Assembly: GCA_004376265.1 (NCBI GenBank) | Contig: SOKL01000045.1 | Location: 1 to 52,884 of the forward strand | DNA: 52,884 bases | From: Candidatus Thorarchaeota archaeon | GTDB taxonomy: Archaea > Asgardarchaeota > Thorarchaeia > Thorarchaeales > Thorarchaeaceae | Direction: 5' to 3' | In this document: positions 34,801-43,722 of the stretch, piece by piece | Numbering within the stretch: the stretch's first letter is position 1 | How the letters are laid out: every line of letters begins with the position of its first letter | Made by a program: the position numbers and the translations under genes | The notes under the pieces: model-generated | Database searches by the model: none | Told to the model about the DNA's origin: nothing | What the model saw: the letters and a program-made list of their open reading frames with translations, nothing else

Positions 34801-37800
34801 GTAATTGAATCTGAGGAGCCAATGAACTGGCAGCATCATCAAATTCTGGAGTCCATGAAATCCAATATACGTTGACAGTTATTGTTTCTGGCTCATCTTG
34901 CGTGGGAGTGCAGTTGTAGAACATCTGATAATTCCCAAGTGCATCAGTCATCTTCTGGAAAGAAAAGGTTCCAGTTGAGTTAATCCAGTCAATATCGACT
35001 AATTGGAAGGGAATTGGAGTTCCGTTTGCAAACTGAAGGTTTCCATAAAGCCGAATGGTCTCGTTAACATAATAGAAGGTAAAGTCATCCTGAATCGATA
35101 TGAGGGTACTAGTGGCCTCAACTAACAGGTCCTCGTGTAGGGATTCGCCATCATAGACCATGATGTATGGTGAAGTGAAATTTGCCCAGATATAGACCAG
35201 TTCAGTTGCTTGTCCAATGGGAATCGTGTATTGGTAGAGATAACCTCCAGTAGAGTTTGTCATCGCATTTCCAATGTAGAAGATACCCGTACTATTCTCT
35301 ATCCAGAAATCTACCCATTCATTAGCTAACGGGAATGCAAATTCAGAGAGCTGTAGAATTCCCTCAATATCTACTGGTTGAAGAATATACACAGGATCAG
35401 GAGTGACGATGATTGGGTCCAGGGAAACATCCATCTTCTTCACGGTTGTAAAACGATGGACTGATTCTGAATCGGATATTGTGGGTTCCAACGAAGTAAA
35501 GTATGACCAGTATTCTATTGGACCTTCGTCTGATTCGAGAACTGTATAGTTGAACTCGTAGTATCCGTCAAATGCTGTCAATACTGACCCAAGATGGAAG
35601 ACAGAACCATTGTTCCAATAGATATCAACCCATCTACCTCCTACTCCAGTACCGTTCGATGCATGTGTCAAATACCCGAAGAGTGTGATGTTCCATCCGA
35701 CATAAAGGGGATCAAAGACTGGATTGATTGTGAGAACAGTTCCGCCAGATTCAACATCAACTGGAATAGATATGCTCCAATTTCCAGCAATTAATGGCCA
35801 TGGAGAACTCCAATTTGCACGAGCCATATATGTACCCTCTGCCTGACCAAGTGGAATTGTATACATCCAAGTAAATCCTCCAGTGGCGTTGATTGGTCTT
35901 GAAGCGTTTGCTTGAGCGCCAAAGAAGACTCCTACTTCCTCATCCGTGGGTAGATATGTTCCATTGAGAAGTTGTATCATTCCATCGTAGTCTATATCAG
36001 CTCCTCTGAAAGCGGCTGTAGGTGATACATCCAATGTAAATCCAACACGGCCCCAGACGGTCACATTGGATTCACTCGAATTTGCTGCATTTAGCCTGGG
36101 AATAGGACCATCCCAGTCACCAGCATACCATGACCAGACGCTGTGATTTCCAACTGTCATATCGACCAGATTCAATGGATCAATATAGATATCGAGCTCA
36201 TAATATCCGTACTCGTTAATGAAAGCATTACCCATGACTGTATTGTTCCACATTATCTGAATCCATTTGTTGTCATAGTTCGAGCTATTGACAGGGACTC
36301 CTCCAACAGTCATCGTCCCGTAGACATGAATTGTATCCTCCCAATAAGCTATGAAAGGGTCTACTCCCTGGCTTACATTGAGGTCTCTCGTTTCACTCAG
36401 GACAAACTCACCAGTAATTTCAGACTCACTCATTGGACTTGGAGTTCCAACTGCAAAGACGGATGTTGCGTTTGTCGCAAATAATGTCGCAGTAGTCCAT
36501 GTGGCAGATATGATGTGGTAGTCAATAGTGGCACCTGAGGGGAATGCATAGGGAATTTGATCTCCCAGATTATGTACCCCTATATCCACTGAGTCAAGCT
36601 CATCATAAATAGTCAATACCTCTGGTGTGGTTACTGGAATTCCTTCTACTGTAAGAGAGGTACTTAGATTGAAAGGATCTCCAATTTGTGACCAGGGTTG
36701 ACCAGTCGTGGGCCAAATTAGAAGCTCAATATTTGGGATTGGTGTATTTCCTGGAATTTCGCCTCCGCCAAATTCATCTGGTAAAGGAGTTGGAATCACC
36801 TGAATCCATTCACCATCACCGCCAGCCATAGGAACGAACACTTCAGCCCAGAACTGCATATGTCGGACCTGAACATACCTCAGGTTATTCAATGGGTCTA
36901 GTTCGCCCAAGGCGTACCCTTTCACTATCCGTGCAGGAATACCTAACCCACGCATAAACACACAATATGCTGTGGCAAAATCCATGGGAAGACCACCACC
37001 ACGTTCGAGGAACCAGTCTGTTGTTTCCTGACCTGATGGGCGGTCTGACAACGCAGCCTGATTGATGATTAAGTCAAAAGTACTTTGGAAATACACTTGA
37101 ACAACCATGGCCCTCTCGTATACGTTATTGCCAACCAGAGAGAATTGTGTGTAATTGTTCACCACACGCGTAGTTGGGGTGAATGAGTTGGATATGTATG
37201 GATCAGTGTACCAAGGAAATGGACCATTACGTGCATTGAAGATGACATTGGGAAGATCCTGATTTACATAGGAGATATCATAACTAACCAAGACTTCCTC
37301 GCCAGTTCCACCTAAAATGAAAGGCGTAAAGAGTAGACTTCCGTATGCATCAGTTTCTAATGTGTAGCTCTCAATACGACTTGGAACATCCATCACGGGT
37401 GCGTCATCTACCATACTGTATGTCTGAAAGGAATCTTCTATAAAACGGATGTTCGGAAAAATGACTGGGAGCTCAATAGATCCCACTGTTGCACCTGCTG
37501 TTGCATAGAAGAATATCGAGTAAATAGTATTGATTGCCTCTCCATAAGTTATCAACTGCTCTGTTGAGAGGGCAAATGGTGTTAAGTCGGACTTGCTCCA
37601 AATGTTTGTATCGCCATCATAGTCATCATACGACCCCGTACGCCATAATTGTCCTGGATTTCCAGGCGCTACAACGAACACAACTTCATCCAGGTTGCCC
37701 AGTGTATTATTAGGAAGAGGTAGTTCCAATAGAATGTCTGAATAATTTACGGGTTCATTCCAGTCAGTGGTTCCTCCAGTGAAGTTATTGTTATACGGCC

Positions 37801-37987
37801 AGTAATCGATATCGTCGTATGGAAAATGTGGTTCATAATCCCTAACAACGCCGAATTGAATCATACCAAAACTGTATGTAGCCCACACGAGACTTGACAC
37901 TATAATGAGGGAACTAATGATTGTGGTTATACCCATTCGTTTGCGGGTTTTTGTATCGGCGCTCAATACATTATTCCTCTTGTTCAC
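31868..37987 (-). CDS. Giant surface protein: transglutaminase-like core, ~13 Ig-like repeats, DUF4129
   Basis: 2039 aa. One membrane helix at 20-40, a transglutaminase-like domain at about 320-410 (Cys342 in DFATAYCVFMRGLGIPAR, His376 in RHMQFWAEVF), then about 13 beta-sandwich repeats of roughly 95-110 residues (a pattern like VYLNQTVTI-GTL-NGTP-VDIYW), a membrane helix near 1885-1910 and a cytoplasmic DUF4129 domain (about 1925-2030). The third member of the triad is altered: WIQVIPTP has Ile398 where the usual VDPTP carries Asp. Most of the protein faces outside, with many N-x-T/S sequons. It heads the operon. Probable roles are envelope cross-linking, proteolysis or adhesion. Confidence 0.88.
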   Translation of the reverse strand: MNKRNNVLSADTKTRKRMGITTIISSLIIVSSLVWATYSFGMIQFGVVRDYEPHFPYDDIDYWPYNNNFTGGTTDWNEPVNYSDILLELPLPNNTLGNLDEVVFVVAPGNPGQLWRTGSYDDYDGDTNIWSKSDLTPFALSTEQLITYGEAINTIYSIFFYATAGATVGSIELPVIFPNIRFIEDSFQTYSMVDDAPVMDVPSRIESYTLETDAYGSLLFTPFILGGTGEEVLVSYDISYVNQDLPNVIFNARNGPFPWYTDPYISNSFTPTTRVVNNYTQFSLVGNNVYERAMVVQVYFQSTFDLIINQAALSDRPSGQETTDWFLERGGGLPMDFATAYCVFMRGLGIPARIVKGYALGELDPLNNLRYVQVRHMQFWAEVFVPMAGGDGEWIQVIPTPLPDEFGGGEIPGNTPIPNIELLIWPTTGQPWSQIGDPFNLSTSLTVEGIPVTTPEVLTIYDELDSVDIGVHNLGDQIPYAFPSGATIDYHIISATWTTATLFATNATSVFAVGTPSPMSESEITGEFVLSETRDLNVSQGVDPFIAYWEDTIHVYGTMTVGGVPVNSSNYDNKWIQIMWNNTVMGNAFINEYGYYELDIYIDPLNLVDMTVGNHSVWSWYAGDWDGPIPRLNAANSSESNVTVWGRVGFTLDVSPTAAFRGADIDYDGMIQLLNGTYLPTDEEVGVFFGAQANASRPINATGGFTWMYTIPLGQAEGTYMARANWSSPWPLIAGNWSISIPVDVESGGTVLTINPVFDPLYVGWNITLFGYLTHASNGTGVGGRWVDIYWNNGSVFHLGSVLTAFDGYYEFNYTVLESDEGPIEYWSYFTSLEPTISDSESVHRFTTVKKMDVSLDPIIVTPDPVYILQPVDIEGILQLSEFAFPLANEWVDFWIENSTGIFYIGNAMTNSTGGYLYQYTIPIGQATELVYIWANFTSPYIMVYDGESLHEDLLVEATSTLISIQDDFTFYYVNETIRLYGNLQFANGTPIPFQLVDIDWINSTGTFSFQKMTDALGNYQMFYNCTPTQDEPETITVNVYWISWTPEFDDAASSLAPQIQLLRYDLEIAVTAPAQLFVDQLNFDVQTLLTYLGGTPPLVGETVYIQYFDGFDWVDIDNSTTNSTGGTFSPFTFLTYNEGTINFRAQYNSSDLLHNSVTTYFDIIRRKYAVNLEVTLDFNPIKQNETITIHAYLYFPHNSSAISNADVDIYWDNGTLTFLGTITTDGTGQGNLLYFGMKYDTVRTGIHVYGDYNGTLLRGANESIHNILTLEQWLTTISGVDVPLGVYRLTETVIVTGTLEYGPSNDPYSGVTVELTLFGITQEVNVTDGSGDFYISWTIPGSTTPALYILVVEFNSPFPWIASSSTSAPPIVIVAPGYLWPAFNVAPATVYLNYTLTIWGTVTWDNGTPYANSPVDFFWGDPFGVWDTIQLNDITDSSGDFYFEYSVLGYIPIGDRQVWAYIDPAGYAAAGMSPTPTITVAIITIDLTTSVDPVLVYLNQDVTFSGTLQFTNTTPMVGYDVEIWWDGELLTTITISDPVFGAYNYVHTIPWTLTPGIISGYTLFRVPNISFGTLDILVFFNDVMVMERVDVFLDPEPVDNTVSRGDTLVVTGIVLNDGGFAVESTTVEVLSDGNPTGFTELTSVTGAFSLSLNVPLNALGGTYNISVRVVSTYHDLRNGPTPWFIDVYVVSEIDVILNQGSFLPGESFSIDVQLHDDDGVALDGEFVDIFLGSTFLYNIQLTNAAGMTFVVVLPLSWTESGLFTVTAEFAGGSFLDPDSFESINTIHVFTAVNFQSLTPSRIDPGQTFAIQVSLVDPNDNPILNRNVQLTVDGENYPLSTGSDGFISYQMGSYPDGTSVIFTLTVLSSEVTPVSSDEFTINIQTTTGGNPLQETDLLIAGILLVGAVVAVLAYLYIVRGMFRSTAVSRGFDVPTKLRNIKKLADAGKYGASITLAYRTFEQMCGTKMGSERSHNETARDYLDRVLQAIPLDLATVEQFVQTYEEARFSHHEMTRERYEEAVRIFTNLYPRIDTTTPID

Positions 37988-38186
37988 AAAGTTCGTGATT
38001 TGGCATGGGTTGTAGCATACGTGGGGCGCAAGTTACTCTCAAACGTCCTTTTCTAACAATTAAAGGGTATTTCTGCTGAACTCGATTTCGTTTATCGAAA
38101 GTATCTTGAGGCAAATTGTAGTTATACTCGAAAATCATCACTGAACAGATAACCACAACCAGATAGATTGCAAGGGGATTCATGTT

Positions 38187-38768
38187 ATGGAACCGTTAGA
38201 GAAAAAAATCGAGCAATTCGTAAGACAGGAACTTGTAAAGAGTGGTCGAGGAGCCCACACTTTGGACCACACAATGAGGGTGTATTCATTGTGTATGAAG
38301 ATAGGCACGGATCTGAAGGCGAATCTCAAAGTGTTGGGAGCTGCTGCGCTTCTTCATGATGTCGGTCGACCTCGAGAAGAAGAAACAGCAGTTTCTCACT
38401 CCATTCTGTCCGGTGAGATGGGAAGAGGTATTCTCAGTGAAAGCGAGTTCACAGATTCGGAGATAGACCATGTTGTGGAAGTAATAAGAACTCACAGATT
38501 CAGTGAGGGTCTTGAACCAAACTCACTGGAAGGGAAGATACTGAGTGATGTTGACAAACTTGATGCAATGGGGGCTATTGGTGTGTTTCGCGCTGTGGCA
38601 CAAGCTGCTAGCACCGGGGCGGGGATTGAGGGATTCCTATATCACGCGGATGAAAAATTGCTGAAACTTCGAGAGTTAATGTATACGGATAATGCACGAA
38701 TTGAAGCAGGGCATCGGTATCAAACGCTAGAAGCATTTGTTAACCAGCTAAGAAGTGAGTTAGGATGA
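38187..38768 (+). CDS. HD-domain phosphohydrolase
   Basis: 193 aa. The HD pattern is complete: His28 in LDHTMRV, His57-Asp58 in LLHDVGRP and Asp121/Asp123 in SDVDKLDAMG. These coordinate the catalytic metal in hydrolases acting on nucleotides or phospho-compounds. The N-terminus is a helix of ordinary length, with no second domain. It belongs to the small YedJ-like HD group of unknown substrate. It converges on the CYTH gene with a nine-base overlap of coding ends. Confidence 0.88.
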   Translation: MEPLEKKIEQFVRQELVKSGRGAHTLDHTMRVYSLCMKIGTDLKANLKVLGAAALLHDVGRPREEETAVSHSILSGEMGRGILSESEFTDSEIDHVVEVIRTHRFSEGLEPNSLEGKILSDVDKLDAMGAIGVFRAVAQAASTGAGIEGFLYHADEKLLKLRELMYTDNARIEAGHRYQTLEAFVNQLRSELG

Positions 38769-39341
38769 AGACCTACGACTCAGAAAGAGTTCAAGGTAAG
38801 ACTCGCGAATAGATTGGGTTGGTTCTAGACCCAGTTTTTTCACCATCGCAAAGATGTTTTCTCGTGCATTGGAAATCTCATCATAGTTCGAAATACTCTC
38901 AAGTTCCAAGAATAATCCAACATCCTCTACATCGTCAATACTGATTGTTATGGCAGGTATGCTAAAGAATTGACGCTTCTTCGTGATTGTTGCTACAAGC
39001 TTGAATCCGAGATTCTCAAGAAGGGATGTGATTTCCTCGGCATCATTGAGTTTAACAGAAGATTCAATTCGTGTCTTTGTAGTGCTATCAATTTTCGGAC
39101 CCTTGTATGTGAGCTCCACTAAATCAGTTGGGGATTCAAGTTCTGCATTGTCAAAGGGTCGTCTTAATCTCACCCTGAGAGCCTCATCGGTTTCTGAAAA
39201 GGTTCTACACGGATGTTCAAAATACGAATCAATCTGAACCTCTTGGTTGATCTTCTTTGCTCCAACATTCAGAATTCGATGTTCTATTTCATCAAAACTA
39301 TCAATTGAAATCTTGACCTCAACCTCGTATGTATCTCCCAT
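38760..39341 (-). CDS. CYTH-domain protein (class IV adenylyl cyclase / triphosphatase type)
   Basis: 193 aa, full CYTH length. It begins with the EVEVK signature at residues 6-10, followed by the beta-tunnel strands with alternating acidic and basic residues (ALRVRLRR, LVELTYKGPK, then ATITKKRQFF and VGLFLELESI). CYTH proteins hydrolyse inorganic or organic triphosphates or make cAMP. Archaeal members are often annotated as class IV adenylyl cyclase but are more likely triphosphatases. It converges with the HD gene, so a joint nucleotide-phosphate role is possible but not proven. Confidence 0.88.
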   Translation of the reverse strand: MGDTYEVEVKISIDSFDEIEHRILNVGAKKINQEVQIDSYFEHPCRTFSETDEALRVRLRRPFDNAELESPTDLVELTYKGPKIDSTTKTRIESSVKLNDAEEITSLLENLGFKLVATITKKRQFFSIPAITISIDDVEDVGLFLELESISNYDEISNARENIFAMVKKLGLEPTQSIRESYLELFLSRRSSS

Positions 39342-39472
39342 AGGATCAACTTCTGTTAATAGTTCCTGACTTGAACAGTGAACTGTTTAGATGTTTCCCT
39401 TAGATGGTTAAGCCATAAGCCAAATAACTGCGATGAGTCCTCAAGGGAACGGTTGATGTCACTTTGTCGAAA

Positions 39473-40714
39473 ATGATGAGTATCAAATGTGCGAAGTGTG
39501 GTAAAACCTACGAAATGTCCAATGTACCTCCAAACGATGGTTGCGGGGGTAGAATTGATTTCGAGTATAATCTTGATATCATTAAGGAAACTATCACGAG
39601 AGAGAGTCTATCAAAGAGGACTCCTGGACTCTGGAAATACTTCGAGTTGATGCCACTCAATGATAGGAAAAACATAGTGACAGCGGGAGAGGGTGGAACA
39701 CCTCTCATAGAGAGCAAACGACTGGGTAAAGAATGGATGATGAAGAACCTCTCCTTCAAGATTGAAACTGTCAATCCATCAGGTTCTTTCAAGGACAGAC
39801 CAATTTGTGTGGGAGTGAGCAAAGCGCTAGAGGACGGTGTGAAGACAGTTTCCGCAGCATCCTCAGGGAACGCAGCAGCTTCCATGTCTACCTATGCGGC
39901 AAGAGCAGGACTTCAAGCTGTGGTCTTTGTTCCAGAAGATGCTCCAAAAGGAAAGCTGATACATCTGAGGACGCTCGGAGCGAAAGTATTCAGAGTGAAG
40001 AAGGTGCAGGATGGTGTAGATCCTACTACTACCTTACTTCTAGCAGCCTGTGAAGAATTTGGGTGGACCCCTTCACCATCCTTTGGACCATTCAATTGCT
40101 TCCAGTTTGAGGGCACAAAATCCTTGGGTTTTGAGATTGCAGAGCAGACAGGATGGAATCCACCAGATTGGATTCTCTTTCCCACAGGTAGCGGAGGGCT
40201 TATGGCAGGCACCATGAAAGGATTTTGGGAGTTTCAACAGATGGGGTTGATAGACAATCTTCCTCGACCTATTGTTGTTCAACCTGAGGGATGTGCACCG
40301 ATTGTAAGAGCATTCAAAGAGGACCAAGAGCCTCTAAAGATCACCCCCTGGGATTCTAATGAGACCGTTGCAGGAGGTCTCGCTGACCCCTTCCCGTGGG
40401 ATGGTGATGCTGCTCTGAAGTATCTCAAACTTGCGAAGGGCGAGGTAATTGCGGTATCAGATAGAGCGATTGAGGAGTCCCTAGTGCTTTTAGGGAAGTT
40501 AGAGGGAGTGTTTGCTGAACCCAGTGGGGTTGCTGCCTTAGCAGGATTGAAAATCTTAGTTGACCAAGGCACTATTGACAAATCTGACCGAGTAGTGGTG
40601 CCAATAACAGGTTCGGGTTTCAAGGACTTGGCAACACCAGATCGACTCACACCAGAGGTGAAACTGATTCAGCCCGAAACATCTGCACTCAAGAAAGCTC
40701 TTGAAAATTATTAA
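39473..40714 (+). CDS. thrC: Threonine synthase
   Basis: 413 aa from ATG 39473; TTG 39464 and ATG 39476 are near alternatives. It is a fold-type II pyridoxal-phosphate enzyme that turns O-phosphohomoserine into threonine. An N-terminal zinc-ribbon-like CAKCGK segment is followed by GEGGTPL, the PLP lysine in NPSGSFKDRP (Lys110 counted from the TTG), the phosphate loop SSGNAAAS, FPTGSGGLMAGT and a C-terminal VPITGSGFKD. A cysteate synthase activity, seen in some archaeal paralogues, cannot be excluded by eye. It precedes a cytosine-deaminase-like gene by about ten bases. Confidence 0.9.
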   Translation: MMSIKCAKCGKTYEMSNVPPNDGCGGRIDFEYNLDIIKETITRESLSKRTPGLWKYFELMPLNDRKNIVTAGEGGTPLIESKRLGKEWMMKNLSFKIETVNPSGSFKDRPICVGVSKALEDGVKTVSAASSGNAAASMSTYAARAGLQAVVFVPEDAPKGKLIHLRTLGAKVFRVKKVQDGVDPTTTLLLAACEEFGWTPSPSFGPFNCFQFEGTKSLGFEIAEQTGWNPPDWILFPTGSGGLMAGTMKGFWEFQQMGLIDNLPRPIVVQPEGCAPIVRAFKEDQEPLKITPWDSNETVAGGLADPFPWDGDAALKYLKLAKGEVIAVSDRAIEESLVLLGKLEGVFAEPSGVAALAGLKILVDQGTIDKSDRVVVPITGSGFKDLATPDRLTPEVKLIQPETSALKKALENY

Positions 40715-40724
40715 TTTGGTGAGA

Positions 40725-41174
40725 ATGATGGAGAATGTAACAGAGTATATGAAAGAAGCAATCGATGAGGCCAAAAAAGGACTTTCAGAGGGCGGAATAC
40801 CAATAGGTTCTGTCCTTATCATTGATGGAAAGATTGTAGGACGAGGTCACAACAGACGAATACAGAAAGGTAGTGCGATACTCCATGCGGAAATGGACTG
40901 TTTAGAGAACGCAGGAAGATTGACGGCAAAGGATTACAGAAGATCAGTTCTTTTTTCCACCCTCTCACCCTGTGACATGTGCAGTGGAGCAGTCCTCTTA
41001 TATGGCGTACCCGAAGTCGTTGTTGGAGAGAATACAACTTTCCAGGGACCGGAGGAGTACTTACGTCAGCGAGGTGTTGACATAACGGTTCTCAACGATG
41101 TTGAATGCATTGAGATTATGGAGAAATTTATCGAAGAAAATCCGACTCTATGGAACGAAGACATCGGTGAGTAA
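40725..41174 (+). CDS. Cytosine deaminase, yeast Fcy1-like
   Basis: 149 aa from ATG 40725. A TTG at 40701 lies inside the upstream gene, and ATG 40728 is also possible. It should convert cytosine to uracil, or act on a related base. The zinc site is HAE (His, catalytic Glu) followed by SPCDMC. The match to yeast Fcy1 extends beyond the zinc motifs: RGHNRRIQKGSA, LENAGRL, VVGEN, YLRQRG and the C-terminal WNEDIGE. The last helix closes the Fcy1 active site and is kept. One difference is HAE, where Fcy1 has HGE. Confidence 0.85.
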   Translation: MMENVTEYMKEAIDEAKKGLSEGGIPIGSVLIIDGKIVGRGHNRRIQKGSAILHAEMDCLENAGRLTAKDYRRSVLFSTLSPCDMCSGAVLLYGVPEVVVGENTTFQGPEEYLRQRGVDITVLNDVECIEIMEKFIEENPTLWNEDIGE

Positions 41175-41196
41175 GCAGAGTTTATTCGTGGAGATA

Positions 41197-42186
41197 ATGA
41201 CAATGTCAACGAAGGAGATACGTAGTAGGGCCAAAGAACTGGCCAAGAAGTACGAATATCTCCAATATATGATTGAACGCTACCTCGCACTGTGGGGTGA
41301 GGATGAAACCCTGAAGTACCTCCAAGCCTGTGAACTACCTATCAGGCCGTCAATCAGAATCAACACTCTAAAAACCACAAATGACGAAGTTCTTAGCCGC
41401 CTCCGAAGTAAATCGGTAGTTTTTGAAGAGATTCCATGGTTAGAGAATGGTTTCTACGCAGATTTCAATGATTCATCTCCCGGAGCATTGTTGGAACACA
41501 TGCTTGGATTCTATTATGTGCAGGGAGTACCATCGATGACTGCTGCGAGGGTTCTGGACCCTCAACCGGGTGAAATAATCCTTGATCTGGCTGCTGCACC
41601 TGGGGGTAAGACAACTCACATTGGACAAATGATGCAGAACACTGGGATGGTCATCGCGATTGAACAGGACAGATTACGGATGGCCAGCCTCAAGAGTAAC
41701 ATCATCCGATGTGGTGTGACCAACTCATTAATTCTTCGCGGTGACGCAAGAAAACTTGACTATCTCGGTTTCGAACCTGATAGAATACTTCTAGATGCAC
41801 CTTGTTCAGGAGAAGGATTGATCCCCTTATACCCAACTAGAAAGACTAGCAAGACAATGGCTGACGTCAGATATTGCGCCACACGAGAAGATGAGCTGTT
41901 AGATGCTGCAGTCAACGTTCTCGCAGATGGAGGAACAATCGTATATACAACTTGCTCCATTGCTCCAGAAGAAAACGAATACATTGTAGATGAGATACTG
42001 AATAGATATCCCGAGTTAGAAGTTGTTGAGATACCCATTGATTTTGGAATACCGGGATATTCTGAACCCTTCGGTGTTAGATTAAATGAGTCGTTAAAAC
42101 ATTCAAGACGCTTTCTCCCACATTTACACGGGACTGAGGGATTCTTCATTTGTAAGATGGTGAAGAAGGAGGGGAAGGTTGAATGA
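41197..42186 (+). CDS. NSUN-family RNA cytosine-5 methyltransferase
   Basis: 329 aa from ATG 41197, chosen because GTGGAG lies just upstream; an earlier frame start would run into the previous gene. It methylates cytosine C5 in tRNA or rRNA. Motif I is LDLAAAPGGKTTHI, motif IV DAPCSGEG carries the release cysteine and motif VI TTCSIAPEENE carries the catalytic cysteine. The short N-terminal domain (about 75 residues) is of the archaeal NSUN6/Nop2-like type. Its stop overlaps the ATG of the PUA gene, which likely supplies RNA binding in trans. Confidence 0.92.
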   Translation: MTMSTKEIRSRAKELAKKYEYLQYMIERYLALWGEDETLKYLQACELPIRPSIRINTLKTTNDEVLSRLRSKSVVFEEIPWLENGFYADFNDSSPGALLEHMLGFYYVQGVPSMTAARVLDPQPGEIILDLAAAPGGKTTHIGQMMQNTGMVIAIEQDRLRMASLKSNIIRCGVTNSLILRGDARKLDYLGFEPDRILLDAPCSGEGLIPLYPTRKTSKTMADVRYCATREDELLDAAVNVLADGGTIVYTTCSIAPEENEYIVDEILNRYPELEVVEIPIDFGIPGYSEPFGVRLNESLKHSRRFLPHLHGTEGFFICKMVKKEGKVE

Positions 42187-42728
42187 CTATAGAACTGGTC
42201 GATCCTGTTGAGTGGACTTCTGTAATCGAGCAGATTGATGGCGAGTTCGGAGATGGAGTAACAAAAAGTCTATTGGGAGACCGTGTGCCTGTCGTTTTGT
42301 CACGAGGGGGCTCTAAGACATTTTTCCTCATACCAACTAAATGGATGTCCTTTGTGACAGAGGAGGAGGGTGAAAGGCTTGACATTCAATTCATTGGTAA
42401 GGAACTTGGCTCTATAGCCAAGGGTCGGTTCAGAATGAGTCTCCAAGTTATTGGTGAATTAAAGGAATTAACAAACGCCTTCATTATTGTAACAAAACAC
42501 AGTGCAGAGGCATTCACCTATGGTAGAAGTATCCTCAAGGAATCTGTTGTAGAATTGAATCCAGACCTGAAAAGAGGTCAGAGAGTACTTGTTTTGAACA
42601 AGGACCGTGAATGTCTAGGTATCGCTTCACTCTCAATCGATGCATCAATATTGAACCGTCTTAGTAGAGAGAAACTCGTTGGAAAGAACCTTGTAGACAT
42701 TGGTTGGTTTATCCGACGTCTAGGCTAG
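42183..42728 (+). CDS. PUA-domain RNA-binding protein (Nip7-like)
   Basis: 181 aa. The ATG overlaps the stop of the NSUN gene, so the two are translated together. The PUA domain is at about 105-180 (FTYGRSILKESVVELNPDLKRGQRVLV, then CLGIASLSIDA). The N-terminal half resembles the pre-PUA domain of archaeal Nip7-type proteins. In archaea and eukaryotes such proteins bind RNA and stimulate Nop2-type methyltransferases, which fits the gene pair well. Confidence 0.85.
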   Translation: MTIELVDPVEWTSVIEQIDGEFGDGVTKSLLGDRVPVVLSRGGSKTFFLIPTKWMSFVTEEEGERLDIQFIGKELGSIAKGRFRMSLQVIGELKELTNAFIIVTKHSAEAFTYGRSILKESVVELNPDLKRGQRVLVLNKDRECLGIASLSIDASILNRLSREKLVGKNLVDIGWFIRRLG

Positions 42729-43471
42729 ACAAACATGTCATTTGTCCGATCTGAGGATTCAATGGACTTACGCATCTTCTCGAGCCTTTCGATTTCGCGT
42801 GACTCCTCAAGTAGCTGCTCTACATTAGCTCCAACGCCGTAGACCTCATTTATTTTCTCCAACATTGTAGCTGCTGATCGGGGATCAGGTCTTCCTCTAG
42901 TTGCATAGGTAAGCAGACCAATGGCGGGAGCATCATGCATTTCCAGTTCAGCCAAGAATAGAGCCAATGGACCAGCAACAAAGAGACCTTCCTCGAGGAG
43001 CGGAACGGACCACTTCTCAAGCAAATCTCCATATGCAGTTGTTGGAACGCTTCGCATGTCTTCACCGTCTTCCTTGAAACTCGCATCTAGTCCACCAAGG
43101 AGCAATGTTTCTGCGAATTTATTCTCAGAAACCCAACTAGCTAAGCGGTCAATGAAACCCCACTGTTCAGATTGATGTGGTTGAAAACGTGGAACAAGAA
43201 ATATCATTTTCTTCGGTTCATAGGCGTAGAGTTCAAACGGAAGTACGAGTCTTTTATTCTCCATCGAAACGAAAAGGGGAAGCATATCACTCTTGATGAA
43301 ACCTACTCGTTCTGCCTTAAGGGTCCTTGTCAGATGAGCTGTGCTCAGGAAGCCAACTTCACCTAGACCATGAAAGCCACATATGAACGTTGAACCTGGT
43401 TTTACCTTGTAGTCCTTCCTCAGAATGATTCTGAAAGATGAATCACTGGTAGCAACGAAAGCCATACTCAT
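42725..43471 (-). CDS. PAC2-family protein (proteasome assembly chaperone-like)
   Basis: 248 aa. Signature segments of the PAC2 family are present: FICGFHGLGEVGFLSTAHL at about 29-47, LLGGLDASF, PTTAYGD and GLLTYATRGRPDPRSAATMLEKIN. The archaeal members are soluble trimers related to eukaryotic proteasome-assembly chaperones; their substrate is unresolved. It converges with the PUA gene, overlapping its last bases. It has a short Lys/Arg/Glu-rich C-terminal helix. No proteasome gene lies in the window. Confidence 0.88.
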   Translation of the reverse strand: MSMAFVATSDSSFRIILRKDYKVKPGSTFICGFHGLGEVGFLSTAHLTRTLKAERVGFIKSDMLPLFVSMENKRLVLPFELYAYEPKKMIFLVPRFQPHQSEQWGFIDRLASWVSENKFAETLLLGGLDASFKEDGEDMRSVPTTAYGDLLEKWSVPLLEEGLFVAGPLALFLAELEMHDAPAIGLLTYATRGRPDPRSAATMLEKINEVYGVGANVEQLLEESREIERLEKMRKSIESSDRTNDMFV

Positions 43472-43722
43472 TCAATCCTCAATAGAGAGTGCTGACATAA
43501 AGAAGCCTCTCACTGTATAGAAATTTGGCGGATGCTTTTGAGGCTTTATATGTGTCTACGTAAGATTGGTATGGACGAGTCGGTTACACACGCTTTTGGT
43601 GTATAAGAGAAGGTCTTGTGTGTTGTGTACTCATAGACTGGTTTAACAGTATGTTATTCAAGTACACATAAAACTAATAGGATTTCATGATTTGTCCTCA
43701 TTCTACCTTTATGCGCATTTGA
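43472..43722. promoter_or_regulatory. Divergent promoter region of PAC2 and helicase-like genes
   Basis: Contains a TATA-like GCTTTATATG near 43541-43550 on the plus strand and a second A/T-rich block, ACATAAAACTAATAGG, near 43665-43682. A leaderless-looking 11-codon frame begins at ATG 43571, about 25 nt after the first TATA, and could be a regulatory short ORF. No other gene is seen. Confidence 0.4.

Noticed and set aside
37971-38183. 70-codon minus-strand frame between the giant protein and the HD gene
   Set aside because: It overlaps the start of the giant gene, has no ribosome-binding site and ends in an unlikely Cys/Pro-rich tail; the gap more likely holds divergent promoters.
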